Positions 41,711-48,682 of a stretch of 64,000 nucleotides of DNA are shown piece by piece; the first letter of the stretch is position 1; each line of letters opens with the position of its first letter. The notes under the pieces are model-generated. The model ran no database searches. It saw only the letters and a list, made by a program, of their open reading frames with translations, and was not told where the DNA came from. The stretch is from Mycolicibacillus trivialis. Lineage in GTDB: Bacteria > Actinomycetota > Actinomycetes > Mycobacteriales > Mycobacteriaceae. The DNA lies in contig NZ_LQPZ01000017.1 in assembly GCF_002102395.1 (NCBI RefSeq), forward strand, positions 1 to 64,000, given 5' to 3'. Made by a program: the position numbers and the translations under genes.

Positions 41711-42301
41711 TCAGAACTGGATGCGAGGAACCTCGCGCACTTCCGGGCCGGTGATCTCCAGCTGTGCCGCGGGGGTGAAGCCGAACGCACCGGCGAACAG
41801 CACCGACGGGAACACCTCGCGCTTGTTGTTGTAGTTCATCACCGCGTCGTTGTAGGCCTGCCGGGCGAAGGCGATGCGGTTCTCGGTGGAGGTCAGTTCC
41901 TCGGAGAGCTGCATCATGTTCTGGCTGGCCTTGAGGTCCGGGTAGGCCTCGCGCAGTGCGAACAGCCGGCCGAGCGCGCCGGTCAGCGCGCCTTCGCTGG
42001 CCGACAGCTGGCCCATCGCCGCGGGGTCTCCGGGGTTGGCCGATGCGGTCGCCTTCGCCGAGACCGCGGCGTTGCGGGCCTGCACGACGGCTTCCAGCGT
42101 CTGGCGCTCGTGGGCCAGGTAGGCCTTGGCGGTCTCGACGAGGTTGGGGATCAAGTCGTGGCGGCGGGTCAGTTGCACGTCGATCTGGGCGAACGCGTTC
42201 TTGAAGGCGTTGCGCAGCCGGACCAGTCCGTTGTAGATGCCCAGCAGCATCAATCCGAACAGCACCACGAGGGCGATGATGACGATCAAGGCGATGACCA
42301 T
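41711..42301 (-). CDS. LemA-family membrane protein
   Basis: 196 residues with a single N-terminal TM helix ('IALIVIIALVVLFGLMLLGIY') and a cytoplasmic helical bundle. The signature 'YNGLVRLRNAFKNAFAQIDVQLTRRHDLIPNLV' is LemA (key residues N...A..QI...L.RR.DL.PNLV), and 'YPDLKASQNMMQLSEELTSTENRI' the second. Function not fully known; it is commonly coupled to M48/HtpX proteases as here. Start is the ATG at 42301; the upstream open frame continues but lacks homology. First gene of the lemA-protease operon. Confidence 0.9.
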   Translation of the reverse strand: MVIALIVIIALVVLFGLMLLGIYNGLVRLRNAFKNAFAQIDVQLTRRHDLIPNLVETAKAYLAHERQTLEAVVQARNAAVSAKATASANPGDPAAMGQLSASEGALTGALGRLFALREAYPDLKASQNMMQLSEELTSTENRIAFARQAYNDAVMNYNNKREVFPSVLFAGAFGFTPAAQLEITGPEVREVPRIQF

Positions 42302-42519
42302 GCGTAATACCTTTGCTGTTCCGGGTCGGGGCCTGACCATTCTCGCACAGCGGGCGAGGCCCGCCCGCGGCAATTTTCGTGCCGCCACCTCCGTGAGCTG
42401 ACCGTCGTGGGGGTGTCGAGCATCAACCGAAGTTACGGTCAACCCTCAGCCGAAGCACTGTCAGCCGGCACCCGAAGACCAAACGTCAAGAATCAACCGA
42501 CGTAATACAAAACGCTCAG

Positions 42520-42592
42520 TGCCCCCGACAGGATTCGAACCTGTGACACCGGCTTTAGGAGAGCCGTGCTCTATCCCCTGAGCTACGGGGGC
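42520..42592 (-). tRNA. tRNA-Arg (anticodon CCU)
   Basis: 73 nt on the minus strand. Acceptor GCCCCCG pairs with CGGGGGC, followed by discriminator A. The D arm contains 'AGCTCAGGGGATAGAGC', the anticodon stem is CGGCT/AGCCG with loop CTCCTAA, and the T arm has 'GGTTCGAATCC'. The anticodon CCT reads AGG, a rare Arg codon in this GC-rich genome. No encoded CCA. The AT-richer insert begins on its 5' side. Confidence 0.95.
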
Positions 42593-42818
42593 CGGGGACG
42601 TGGCGAAATAGTTGGTGAAAACTCTAGTGGGTGGGCGGCGGGTGGCGTTGCGCGGTGGGCTTGCTTCATGACCTGGTCGATGTGGGTGGCGCAGAAGGCG
42701 CCGTGCTAGCAGCTGCCATCGATGCACGGGTTAAGGCAAATGATGAGGAGGTCGACGATTTTCAGGGTGGTGCCGTGGACTCTGGGTCGCGGGTGGTGGT
42801 CGCGAAGTTTTCCGGCGA

Positions 42819-43184
42819 GTTAACCGCCCCGGCGGCGTCCGGAGACTGCCGATCTTGGGAGGACTCAGGATATGGGACGTGCGAGCCGGTACCCGATGAG
42901 TTGTGGGAGCGGGCGGTGCGGATGGTCGCAGAGGTGCGGCCCGAGTACCCCCTCGGAGTGGGCGGCGATTACGGCGCTGGCGGTGATCGGGACTGCGGAG
43001 ACGCTGCGCAGCTGGATCCGCAGTTCAGAGGTCGATTCGGGCGTGCGGCCCTGCGTAACGTCGCAGATGGCGGAGGAGAACAAGTGCTGCGTAAGCAGGT
43101 CGCCGAGTTGCGTCGGGCCAATAAGATCTTGAAAGCAGCGGCAATTTTCTTCGGGGCTTAGCTCGGCCGCCCCGGGAGACGGTG
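42819..43184 (+). pseudogene. Remnant of an IS3-family insertion sequence (orfA, frameshifted)
   Basis: TAACCGCCCCGGC with GTCCGGAGACT looks like a mutated IS3-type left terminal repeat, then GGGAGGACTCAGGAT precedes an ATG at 42872. The orfA product can be read only by switching frames: 'MGRASRYP' in one frame, 'ELWERAVRMVAEVRPEYP' in the next, 'SEWAAITALA' back, 'IGTAETLRSWIRSSEVDSGVRP', then 'LRKQVAELRRANKILKAAAIFFGA' ending at a TAG where orfA normally continues. OrfB, with the catalytic DDE domain, is absent. So this is a dead fragment, at least three indels old. 43185-43302 contains nothing recognisable. Confidence 0.8.
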
Positions 43185-43302
43185 ATCGAATCACCCATTT
43201 AAGTCGGCGATCTTGAAGACCAGGCGGTGGTTACATGTGTATCTCGTTGGGTGGGCTAGGCAGGCGTGTTACACAACGAGTCACTCGCAATTAAATAGCC
43301 TG

Positions 43303-44493
43303 CTAGGATTTTATCCACCCACTTGGCTGGGATGGAGTCTCGAATGGCGGAGGACTTTCGTGGTCTACTTCGTCCAAGAGCAGTTCTTTCGCTGTCATGT
43401 ATAGCCGGTGTTGATCATGACACAACACAGATCGTTGAAACGGTGGCATGGCGTCTGCCCCGACGCGGCCAGCTAAATGACCGCCCCCGCAAATGTCTAC
43501 AACGCTGCATCGACGGCACTCCGAGGGGAGAAATTGGCCAAGGTGCAGTAGATAGTTGACCATCGGGTCGGCCATGAACTCGTCAAAATTATGGTCTATT
43601 ATGTTGAATTTACTCCTCGTTCCTCCATTTTTGTAAGAGCGCAGGTAGTCATGGTACTCCAAGCCGCCATCTGTATTGATAACCAGTATCGGGATTGTTT
43701 GATTAACAAGTGAATAGCTATGATAGTTCGAGCCCAGGATAACCGAGATGATCTCGTAAAATGAACGAATCATAATTTTCGGGTCGTCTTGCTTCAGCCA
43801 TTCCTTGAATAGGCGCGCCATCCAAGTTCCGTAACGCGGCGACCGTGCGTAATGCGTTTCGTCTCCCCCATGCCACGGTCGCGAGTCATAATTGTATTCA
43901 AGGGGCCACAGAACGTCGATCCGGGGGACAGGTAAGGAGGAAATCCAATTTAGGAATATCTTTGGTGACAGATCAGGCTGTGCAACGCACAAGAACCCCG
44001 CAAGCGCGTCCTCATGTCCCCGGTCAATAAGTCGTTGTACGGTCGCCATGATTTGATCGTGTGAACCTCGCCCACTGTGCGTTACCCTTGCCTTATCGTT
44101 AACGTCGCGTGGACCGTCGATACTCACCCCGAGGGAAACCTGATGGCCCGCGAGCAAGTCTGCGAGCTTATCCGAGATACGTAAGCCGTTTGTTTGGAGA
44201 CCGACTGAAAGTCTCAGTCCTGTTCGCCGGACGGCCTCGACTCGGTCTAATAGCTCTACAAATGAGCTGTATGGCCACAGTGTTGGTTCACCGCCGTGTA
44301 GCGATAGCGTGAATTGATCTATTCCCGTTTTGTTGCAATGCTCGACAATTCGATCGACTACGCGTCCGGCGATAGCGGGAGGCATATTTCTCGGGACAAC
44401 TTCGAATGTGCGGTCGTGCTGGTTGAACATGTAGCAGTATGTGCAATTTAGATTACAGACGGCGGTCAGCTTTACTATTGCAAGACTGAACAT
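43303..44493 (-). CDS. Radical SAM/SPASM peptide maturase, FxsB-like (candidate cyclophane-forming RiPP enzyme)
   Basis: 396 residues. The radical SAM motif 'CNLNCTYCY' (C13, C17, C20) binds the [4Fe-4S]-SAM cluster, and 'LSLHGGEPTLW' is the SAM-binding GGEP loop. The C-terminal part has 'VINTDGGLEYHDYLRSY', 'FNIIDHNFDEF' and 'CRRCSVVDICGGG' (C326, C329, C335) with a later C358; this arrangement matches SPASM/twitch maturases of the FxsB/HxsB type, which crosslink aromatic side chains to nearby backbone or side-chain carbons. No RRE or transporter domain is fused. The gene follows the 79-residue peptide gene by 80 nt. Codon use is clearly AT-richer than in neighbours, suggesting transfer. The start ATG has AGGTG upstream. 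An anaerobic sulfatase-maturase role is unlikely because no sulfatase is present. Confidence 0.88.
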   Translation of the reverse strand: MFSLAIVKLTAVCNLNCTYCYMFNQHDRTFEVVPRNMPPAIAGRVVDRIVEHCNKTGIDQFTLSLHGGEPTLWPYSSFVELLDRVEAVRRTGLRLSVGLQTNGLRISDKLADLLAGHQVSLGVSIDGPRDVNDKARVTHSGRGSHDQIMATVQRLIDRGHEDALAGFLCVAQPDLSPKIFLNWISSLPVPRIDVLWPLEYNYDSRPWHGGDETHYARSPRYGTWMARLFKEWLKQDDPKIMIRSFYEIISVILGSNYHSYSLVNQTIPILVINTDGGLEYHDYLRSYKNGGTRSKFNIIDHNFDEFMADPMVNYLLHLGQFLPSECRRCSVVDICGGGHLAGRVGADAMPPFQRSVLCHDQHRLYMTAKELLLDEVDHESPPPFETPSQPSGWIKS

Positions 44494-44528
44494 TTAGCGC
44501 ACCTGTCGAAAGCGTCAACGGTGGACCT

Positions 44529-44546
44529 ATCCGGAGCTGGCCGGAT
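44529..44546. terminator. Hairpin between peptide gene and maturase gene (possible partial terminator)
   Basis: ATCCGG-AGCTGG-CCGGAT forms a perfect 6-bp stem in the 80-nt gap between the precursor stop and the maturase start. There is no U-run, so it is more likely an attenuating or RNA-processing/stabilising hairpin that keeps precursor mRNA in excess over enzyme mRNA, a common RiPP arrangement. Inference from position. Confidence 0.45.
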
Positions 44547-44573
44547 CGAGTTCTGATTCGCGAGATGGGGAAA

Positions 44574-44813
44574 TTAGGTGCCGGGACCGCCGGGAGTCGC
44601 CGGTAGCACCACACTGCTTCGGAAATCTTCTGGCTCCCAAGACAGATCGAATTTCAGCCCCCACGCGGCATCGGCGGTTGCGCCTCCGGCGCCCTGGGCG
44701 GCTATGTGGTTCAGCGCAGCGTTGATGATCGCAGATTTTGCCGCTTCGGCGCGCAGGGTACTTAACCCTGTGCCCTTCGCAATATCCAACTTCGCGTGGA
44801 TCGGATCAGGCAT
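44574..44813 (-). CDS. Candidate RiPP precursor peptide (79 residues)
   Basis: Small gene directly upstream of the radical SAM maturase. Residues 1-50 look like a leader: charged, then helical ('STLRAEAAKSAIINAALNHI') and a Gly/Ala linker ('AAQGAGGATADAA'). Residues 51-66 concentrate all aromatics: W51-G-L, F55-D-L, W59-E-P and F64-R-S, i.e. four consecutive aromatic-x-x units as expected for three-residue cyclophane substrates. F64-R65-S66 matches the Phe-x-Ser motif of FxsA-type substrates, but here it is followed by a 13-residue Pro/Gly tail rather than sitting at the C-terminus. No Cys is present, so lanthionine or sactionine chemistry is excluded. The ATG at 44813 has only a weak ribosome-binding site (GAGA). 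Confidence 0.75.
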   Translation of the reverse strand: MPDPIHAKLDIAKGTGLSTLRAEAAKSAIINAALNHIAAQGAGGATADAAWGLKFDLSWEPEDFRSSVVLPATPGGPGT

Positions 44814-44832
44814 TTCGGTCTCATTTCTACGT

Positions 44833-44857
44833 GGCTAGGGAATCTGTCGGCCTAGCC
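44833..44857. promoter_or_regulatory. Inverted repeat upstream of the candidate precursor gene
   Basis: GGCTAGG (44833-44839) and CCTAGCC (44851-44857) are perfect 7-bp arms around an 11-nt spacer, 20-44 nt upstream of the precursor ATG. It could be a regulator operator or a leader hairpin. No regulator gene lies inside the insert; the nearest is the MerR gene at 45240. Confidence 0.4.
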
Positions 44858-45158
44858 GGACTGCGCTACGTTATGTCGATGACCGGCCAGGGCGATAGGG
44901 TGGCCGATTACCCTACTTTCAGCCGTTTGCGGCTTCCGATCAGTACCAGCGGCTGGTTGAAGTCCAACTGATGGCAACACGCCAGCGCCGTGCGATCGGG
45001 TCCCGTTCATCAGAGAGTGGCGCCTCTCTGTGTCAAGTCGTGGTGTCGGCGTTGTTTAGCAATTGTCGGTGTTCGGTAGCCGTCTCGGCTGACCGGCGCG
45101 GCGCCCTCCTGAGCCGCAGTCCGGGCCCCAGGGCTGAGTCGGAAACCGCTGCCGGCCA
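44858..45158. other. Non-coding stretch upstream of the RiPP-like locus
   Basis: About 300 bp, moderately AT-rich, with no reading frame I can support on either strand; short open frames on the plus strand have no domain, no ribosome-binding site and low GC at third positions. It must contain the promoter for the peptide operon, but I cannot single out -35/-10 elements. Confidence 0.5.
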
Positions 45159-45217
45159 TTGACTCTGCGTAGAGTACGCAAAAGTGCGGGTAGGGCGCGT
45201 GGTCAGCGCAGAGTCAA
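45159..45217. terminator. Long-loop inverted repeat downstream of the MerR gene / edge of the insert
   Basis: TTGACTCTGCG (45159-45169) and CGCAGAGTCAA (45207-45217) are perfect 11-bp arms separated by 37 nt. It lies 22 bp beyond the stop of the MerR gene and exactly where base composition returns to the core level. It could be a terminator of the MerR transcript, an operator, or terminal repeats of a small lost element. Confidence 0.45.
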
Positions 45218-45239
45218 CACGAAGATGACCACCGTCGCC

Positions 45240-45980
45240 TCAGGCGGTGGAGGCCGGGCGCTCCTGGGACAGTGAGACGTCGGCCTCGGTGGCCTTCTGC
45301 AGCAGAACACCGTCGGCGACCTCGTCGAAGGCCCTGGCGAAGACCCGACCGATCAGTGCCACGGCGATGCTCTTCGCCTTCGTCGCGGTGTCGGCCAGCT
45401 TCGCCCAGTCCGCGTCGGCGAAGCCGGCGTCGGCCGCCGGTTGCCACACGTCGTCGACGTAGCGGTTGATGAGCCGCTTGGCGATGTCGCGCTGCTGCAC
45501 CGACACGTCGGCGATGGTGTCGGCGAGCCGCGGCAGCGATATGCCGGCCTCCACGAGTTGCTCGATCGCGATGAGGATGCCGGCGTCGGGTGCGGAGACG
45601 GTGTCGGCGTCGACCGCGTGGACCAAGCCGGCGTCGATGAGGATGTGATCGGCGTCGTCGCCGAGCCGGTGCTGCACCTCGGCGCGGGGGAGGACCACGG
45701 GTTCGACGGCCGCCAGCGGGCTCAGCGCTTCGGCGGCCAGCCGGCGCACGGCGTCCTCGGAATCGGCACCGGCTTCGGTGAACCGGCGGATGAGGTCCAG
45801 CGGCAAACCTTGGCCGCGCAGGTGTTTGACCCGCTCGATGATCGCGACGTGCTCGCGGGAGTAGATCCCGACCCGACCGCGCCTCACCGGCGGCGGCACC
45901 AGGCCCAAGGTCTGCCACTCGCGGATGTTGCGCGCGGTCATCGCTACCCGTTGGGCCAGCTCATCGATCGTGAACTCCAT
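45240..45980 (-). CDS. MerR-family transcriptional regulator
   Basis: 246 residues. N-terminal MerR winged helix: 'FTIDELAQRVAMTARNIREWQTLGLVPPP' followed by 'GIYSREHVAIIERVKHLRGQGLPLDLIRRF'. The C-terminal ~150 residues are helical and ligand-binding-like, without the metal-binding Cys of CueR/ZntR, so it belongs to the small-molecule or orphan type. Start is the ATG at 45980, 'MEFTIDELAQ'; a longer open frame upstream would run through the operator. Divergent from the di-iron-like gene at 46072 across a 91-bp promoter with a strong dyad. Confidence 0.88.
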   Translation of the reverse strand: MEFTIDELAQRVAMTARNIREWQTLGLVPPPVRRGRVGIYSREHVAIIERVKHLRGQGLPLDLIRRFTEAGADSEDAVRRLAAEALSPLAAVEPVVLPRAEVQHRLGDDADHILIDAGLVHAVDADTVSAPDAGILIAIEQLVEAGISLPRLADTIADVSVQQRDIAKRLINRYVDDVWQPAADAGFADADWAKLADTATKAKSIAVALIGRVFARAFDEVADGVLLQKATEADVSLSQERPASTA

Positions 45981-46007
45981 CGCGGCCAAGCCTAGCACTG
46001 CGGCGTT

Positions 46008-46035
46008 GACCGTTACGGAAAATACCGTTACGGTC
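46008..46035. promoter_or_regulatory. MerR operator dyad in the 45980/46072 divergent promoter
   Basis: GACCGTTACGG and CCGTTACGGTC face each other across AAAATA, giving a 28-bp dyad; each CCGTTACGG is itself nearly palindromic. It lies midway between the divergent MerR and di-iron-like genes; GATAAT at 46036-46041 directly abuts it and could be the -10 of the rightward gene. Layout is typical for MerR-type control. Confidence 0.7.
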
Positions 46036-46071
46036 GATAATGAGATTATTGCCGAACCGAGGAGTCTGATC

Positions 46072-46965
46072 ATGGTGGCGACGGCCGGGGAGACCGCACC
46101 GCTTGCGGTGCGGAGGATGAAGTTCGGGTTCGACGACGACGCACCGGCGACCAAGTACTACGCCAACGGCAGCATCGTGTTCAGTCACCTGGTTGCGGTG
46201 CTGTCGGCGATCTTCCCGCCCGGCGAGGACATCTTCGTCCGCTCGGTGCGCCGTTACCGCGACCAGATCACCGACCCCGACCTCAGCCAGCGGGTCTCGG
46301 CGTTCATCGGGCAGGAGAAGGTGCACGGCCTGCAACACAGGGAACTCAACGAGCAGCTGCTGTCGATGGGCTATCCCACCCCGTGGTTCGAGTTCCTGCT
46401 GGAGAGCACCGAGCACCTGGAGAAATTCCTCGACAAGCGCTATCCGAGCCCGGACCGGTTCGTGAAACTACGCCGCTTCTTCCTCGGGTTCACCGTCGCC
46501 GCCGAGCATTTCACCGCCACCTGGGCGGAGAACATCCTCAAAAGCCCGGAGGTGCAGGCGATGATGTACGACCCGGAGATCCGAAACCTGTTGAACTGGC
46601 ACGCCTTGGAGGAGCTGGAGCACAAGGACGTCGCCTTCGACGTCTACCGGGCCGTCGGCGTGCCGGAGTCCACCCGGATCCGCTGGATGCGGTTCGCGCA
46701 GAACTTCGGTATCCCGATCCTGCTGCTGTTCACACTGGCCTCGATCGTGCTCAACGACCGCGAAGGGCGCCGCCAGCCGGTGCGGCTGCTCATCGAGACC
46801 GGCCAGATGCTGCGCAGTCCGATGTTCAAGGGCTTCCACAAGGCGATGAAACCGTTCAAGCGCCGCGACTTCCACCCCAACCAGATCGACACCACCGAGC
46901 TGATGACGACCTGGCAGCGCGAACTCTTCGGCGAGGACGGCGAACTGGTCGGCCACCTCAAATAG
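46072..46965 (+). CDS. PF10118-type metal-dependent hydrolase (di-iron-like helical protein)
   Basis: 297 residues, predominantly helical. Metal-binding features of the family are 'GQEKVHGLQHRELNEQL' (E-K-x-x-H), 'AAEHFTATWAENIL' and 'HALEELEHKDVAFDVY' (E-x-x-H). One hydrophobic segment ('FGIPILLLFTLASIVL') suggests membrane association. Annotated generally as predicted metal-dependent hydrolases; the E/H pattern is ferritin-like and an oxygenase role is equally possible. ATG at 46072 with GAGGAG upstream. Expression is probably governed by the divergent MerR protein. Its end overlaps the convergent gene by 8 nt. Confidence 0.83.
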   Translation: MVATAGETAPLAVRRMKFGFDDDAPATKYYANGSIVFSHLVAVLSAIFPPGEDIFVRSVRRYRDQITDPDLSQRVSAFIGQEKVHGLQHRELNEQLLSMGYPTPWFEFLLESTEHLEKFLDKRYPSPDRFVKLRRFFLGFTVAAEHFTATWAENILKSPEVQAMMYDPEIRNLLNWHALEELEHKDVAFDVYRAVGVPESTRIRWMRFAQNFGIPILLLFTLASIVLNDREGRRQPVRLLIETGQMLRSPMFKGFHKAMKPFKRRDFHPNQIDTTELMTTWQRELFGEDGELVGHLK

Positions 46966-47380
46966 TCGGCGACCACCCGCGCAGGAAATCCAGCCACCCG
47001 GTCGGCAGTCCCTGGCGCTGCGCCCCGTCGATCACCCGCTCCAGATAGCCGTCGCGGGCCGGGCCCGGGTGCACCCGGTAGTCGATGTAGACCCAGACCA
47101 GCACCGACCCGGCCGCGGTGCGCACCGGGAGCCGGAAGCGCCGGTAGTGGGCGGGCACGCTCTCGGCGATGTCGAGGGCGGCCAGGTCGTCGTCGCTGAC
47201 CTGCCACACCACCCCGTGCACCCGGTCGCCGGGTGCCGCGCGCACGGTGGCCACGCCGCGCTCGTTGATCAGCCAGGCGTGCCCGTCGAGCACCGCGGTG
47301 CGCGGGTCGGCCGCGTCCGGGCAGCGGCGCGCCATCTGCTCGGCGCACAGGTTCGAGCCGTAGGCGAAGTAGGCGGGCAT
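46958..47380 (-). CDS. Gamma-glutamylcyclotransferase-like protein
   Basis: 140-residue GGCT/AIG2-fold protein. The loop 'YFAYGSNLCAEQM' (Y-G-S-N) binds the gamma-glutamyl substrate and the Glu in 'DIAESVPAHYRRF' is the likely catalytic acid. The family releases 5-oxoproline from gamma-glutamyl amines or peptides; the mycobacterial substrate is unknown since glutathione is not made. Its ATG overlaps the mntH stop by one base (TGATG), so the two genes are translationally coupled. Confidence 0.87.
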   Translation of the reverse strand: MPAYFAYGSNLCAEQMARRCPDAADPRTAVLDGHAWLINERGVATVRAAPGDRVHGVVWQVSDDDLAALDIAESVPAHYRRFRLPVRTAAGSVLVWVYIDYRVHPGPARDGYLERVIDGAQRQGLPTGWLDFLRGWSPTI

Positions 47381-48606
47381 CAGCCCCGCACGGTCAGGTA
47401 GATCAACACCACGTTGAGCAGGGTAACCACGGCGGTGATCGCCCAGCCCAGCAGCGAGGTCAGCCGGTGATTGGCATCGGCGCCCATCAGCGCCCGATCG
47501 GCGGTCAATCGGATCACCGGCACCAGCGCGAACGGGATCCCGAACGACAGCACCACCTGGGAGAGCACCAGTGCCCTGGTCGGGTCCACGCCGATCGCCA
47601 GCACCACCAGCGCCGGGATCAGCGTGATCAGCCGCCGCCACAGCAGCGGCACCGAGATGCGCAGCAGCCCCTGCATGACCATCGCGCCGGCGTAGGCGCC
47701 CACCGACGTCGACGCCAGCCCGGAGGCCAGCAGCCCGATCGCGAAGAACAACGCGATGGTGGGTCCGAGCGCATCGCGCACCGCGGCATGGGCCCCCTCG
47801 ATCGAATCGCCGTCCACCAGCCCCTGCAGGTTGGTCGCGGCCACCACCAGCATCGCGGCGTTGACGGTCCCGGCCACCACCATCGCCAGGCCCACGTCCC
47901 AGCGGGTGATCCGTAGCAGCCGACGGCGTTGCGGGCCCGCCGGGGGCCGGCCGTGGCGGTCACGGCTCAGCCCGGAGTGCAGGTAGACAGCGTGCGGCAT
48001 GATCGTGGCGCCGAGGATCGCGGTGGCCAGCAGCACGCTTTCGGCGCCCTGGAACCGGGGCACCAGACCGTCGGCCAACTCGGCTGCCGGCGGTGGAGCG
48101 ACGAACAGGCTGGCCAGAAAACCGATTGCGATGATCAACAGCAGCCCGCTGATCACCAGCTCGAACCGGCGCTGGCCGCGCCGGTCCTGCACCGCCAGCA
48201 ACAGCATGGACACCGCGCCGGTGATCACCCCGCCGAGCAGCAGCGGCAGCTCGAACAGCAGATGCAGCGCGATCGCCCCGCCGACCACCTCGGCCAGGTC
48301 GGTGGCCATCGCCACCAGCTCGGCCTGCAGCCAGTAGGCGATGCGGGTGGGACGACGGCTGTGATCACCGACCACCTCCGGCAGCGAGCGGCCGGTGACC
48401 AGGCCGAGCTTCGCCGACAGGTACTGCACCAGCCCGGCCATGACGTTGGCGACGACGATGACCCACAGCAGCAGGAACCCGAACTGTGCCCCGGCGCTGA
48501 CGTTGGCGGCGACGTTGCCCGGATCGACGTAGGCGATCGCCGCGACGAAGGCCGGGCCGAGCAGATACCAGCCCGGCCGCGTCGACACCTCGCTGCGCAA
48601 CGCCAC
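47380..48606 (-). CDS. mntH: NRAMP-family Mn2+/H+ symporter MntH
   Basis: 408 residues, 11 predicted TM helices. The metal-binding motif of helix 1 'AIAYVDPGNVAANVSAG' (D-P-G-N) and of helix 6 'ATIMPHAVYLHSGL' (M-P-H) are intact, which identifies NRAMP; import of Mn2+ (and Fe2+) is the family role. GTG start at 48606. The 76-bp leader before it contains GTAGGCGAAC and GGTAGCC segments that could belong to a metal-regulator site, but I cannot fit a consensus. Followed by the GGCT gene. Position matches Rv0924c. Confidence 0.93.
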   Translation of the reverse strand: MALRSEVSTRPGWYLLGPAFVAAIAYVDPGNVAANVSAGAQFGFLLLWVIVVANVMAGLVQYLSAKLGLVTGRSLPEVVGDHSRRPTRIAYWLQAELVAMATDLAEVVGGAIALHLLFELPLLLGGVITGAVSMLLLAVQDRRGQRRFELVISGLLLIIAIGFLASLFVAPPPAAELADGLVPRFQGAESVLLATAILGATIMPHAVYLHSGLSRDRHGRPPAGPQRRRLLRITRWDVGLAMVVAGTVNAAMLVVAATNLQGLVDGDSIEGAHAAVRDALGPTIALFFAIGLLASGLASTSVGAYAGAMVMQGLLRISVPLLWRRLITLIPALVVLAIGVDPTRALVLSQVVLSFGIPFALVPVIRLTADRALMGADANHRLTSLLGWAITAVVTLLNVVLIYLTVRG

Positions 48607-48682
48607 CCGATCCCCTCACTCACCGTAGGCGAACAAAAATGTGAGGGTAGCCGAAACTTCGGGTGGCGCCGCGGCGGACCCC

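Noticed and set aside
42631..43161. Intact 176-residue gene in the tRNA-side insert
   Set aside because: Only its last ~80 residues resemble IS3 OrfA, and reconstruction needs several frame changes, so it is a decayed IS fragment.
44971..45162. Second small peptide gene on the plus strand near the RiPP-like locus
   Set aside because: No ribosome-binding site, random-looking composition and no aromatic-motif pattern like the 79-residue peptide.
42520..45240. Classical tRNA-integrated island with an integrase and attL/attR
   Set aside because: The insert is on the 5' side of the tRNA, no integrase gene is present and I found no repeat of the tRNA 3' end at the far boundary.
48607..48682. Mn riboswitch or MntR box upstream of mntH
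   Set aside because: The 76-bp leader is too short for a yybP-ykoY riboswitch and no clear palindrome fitting a metal-repressor box could be aligned.
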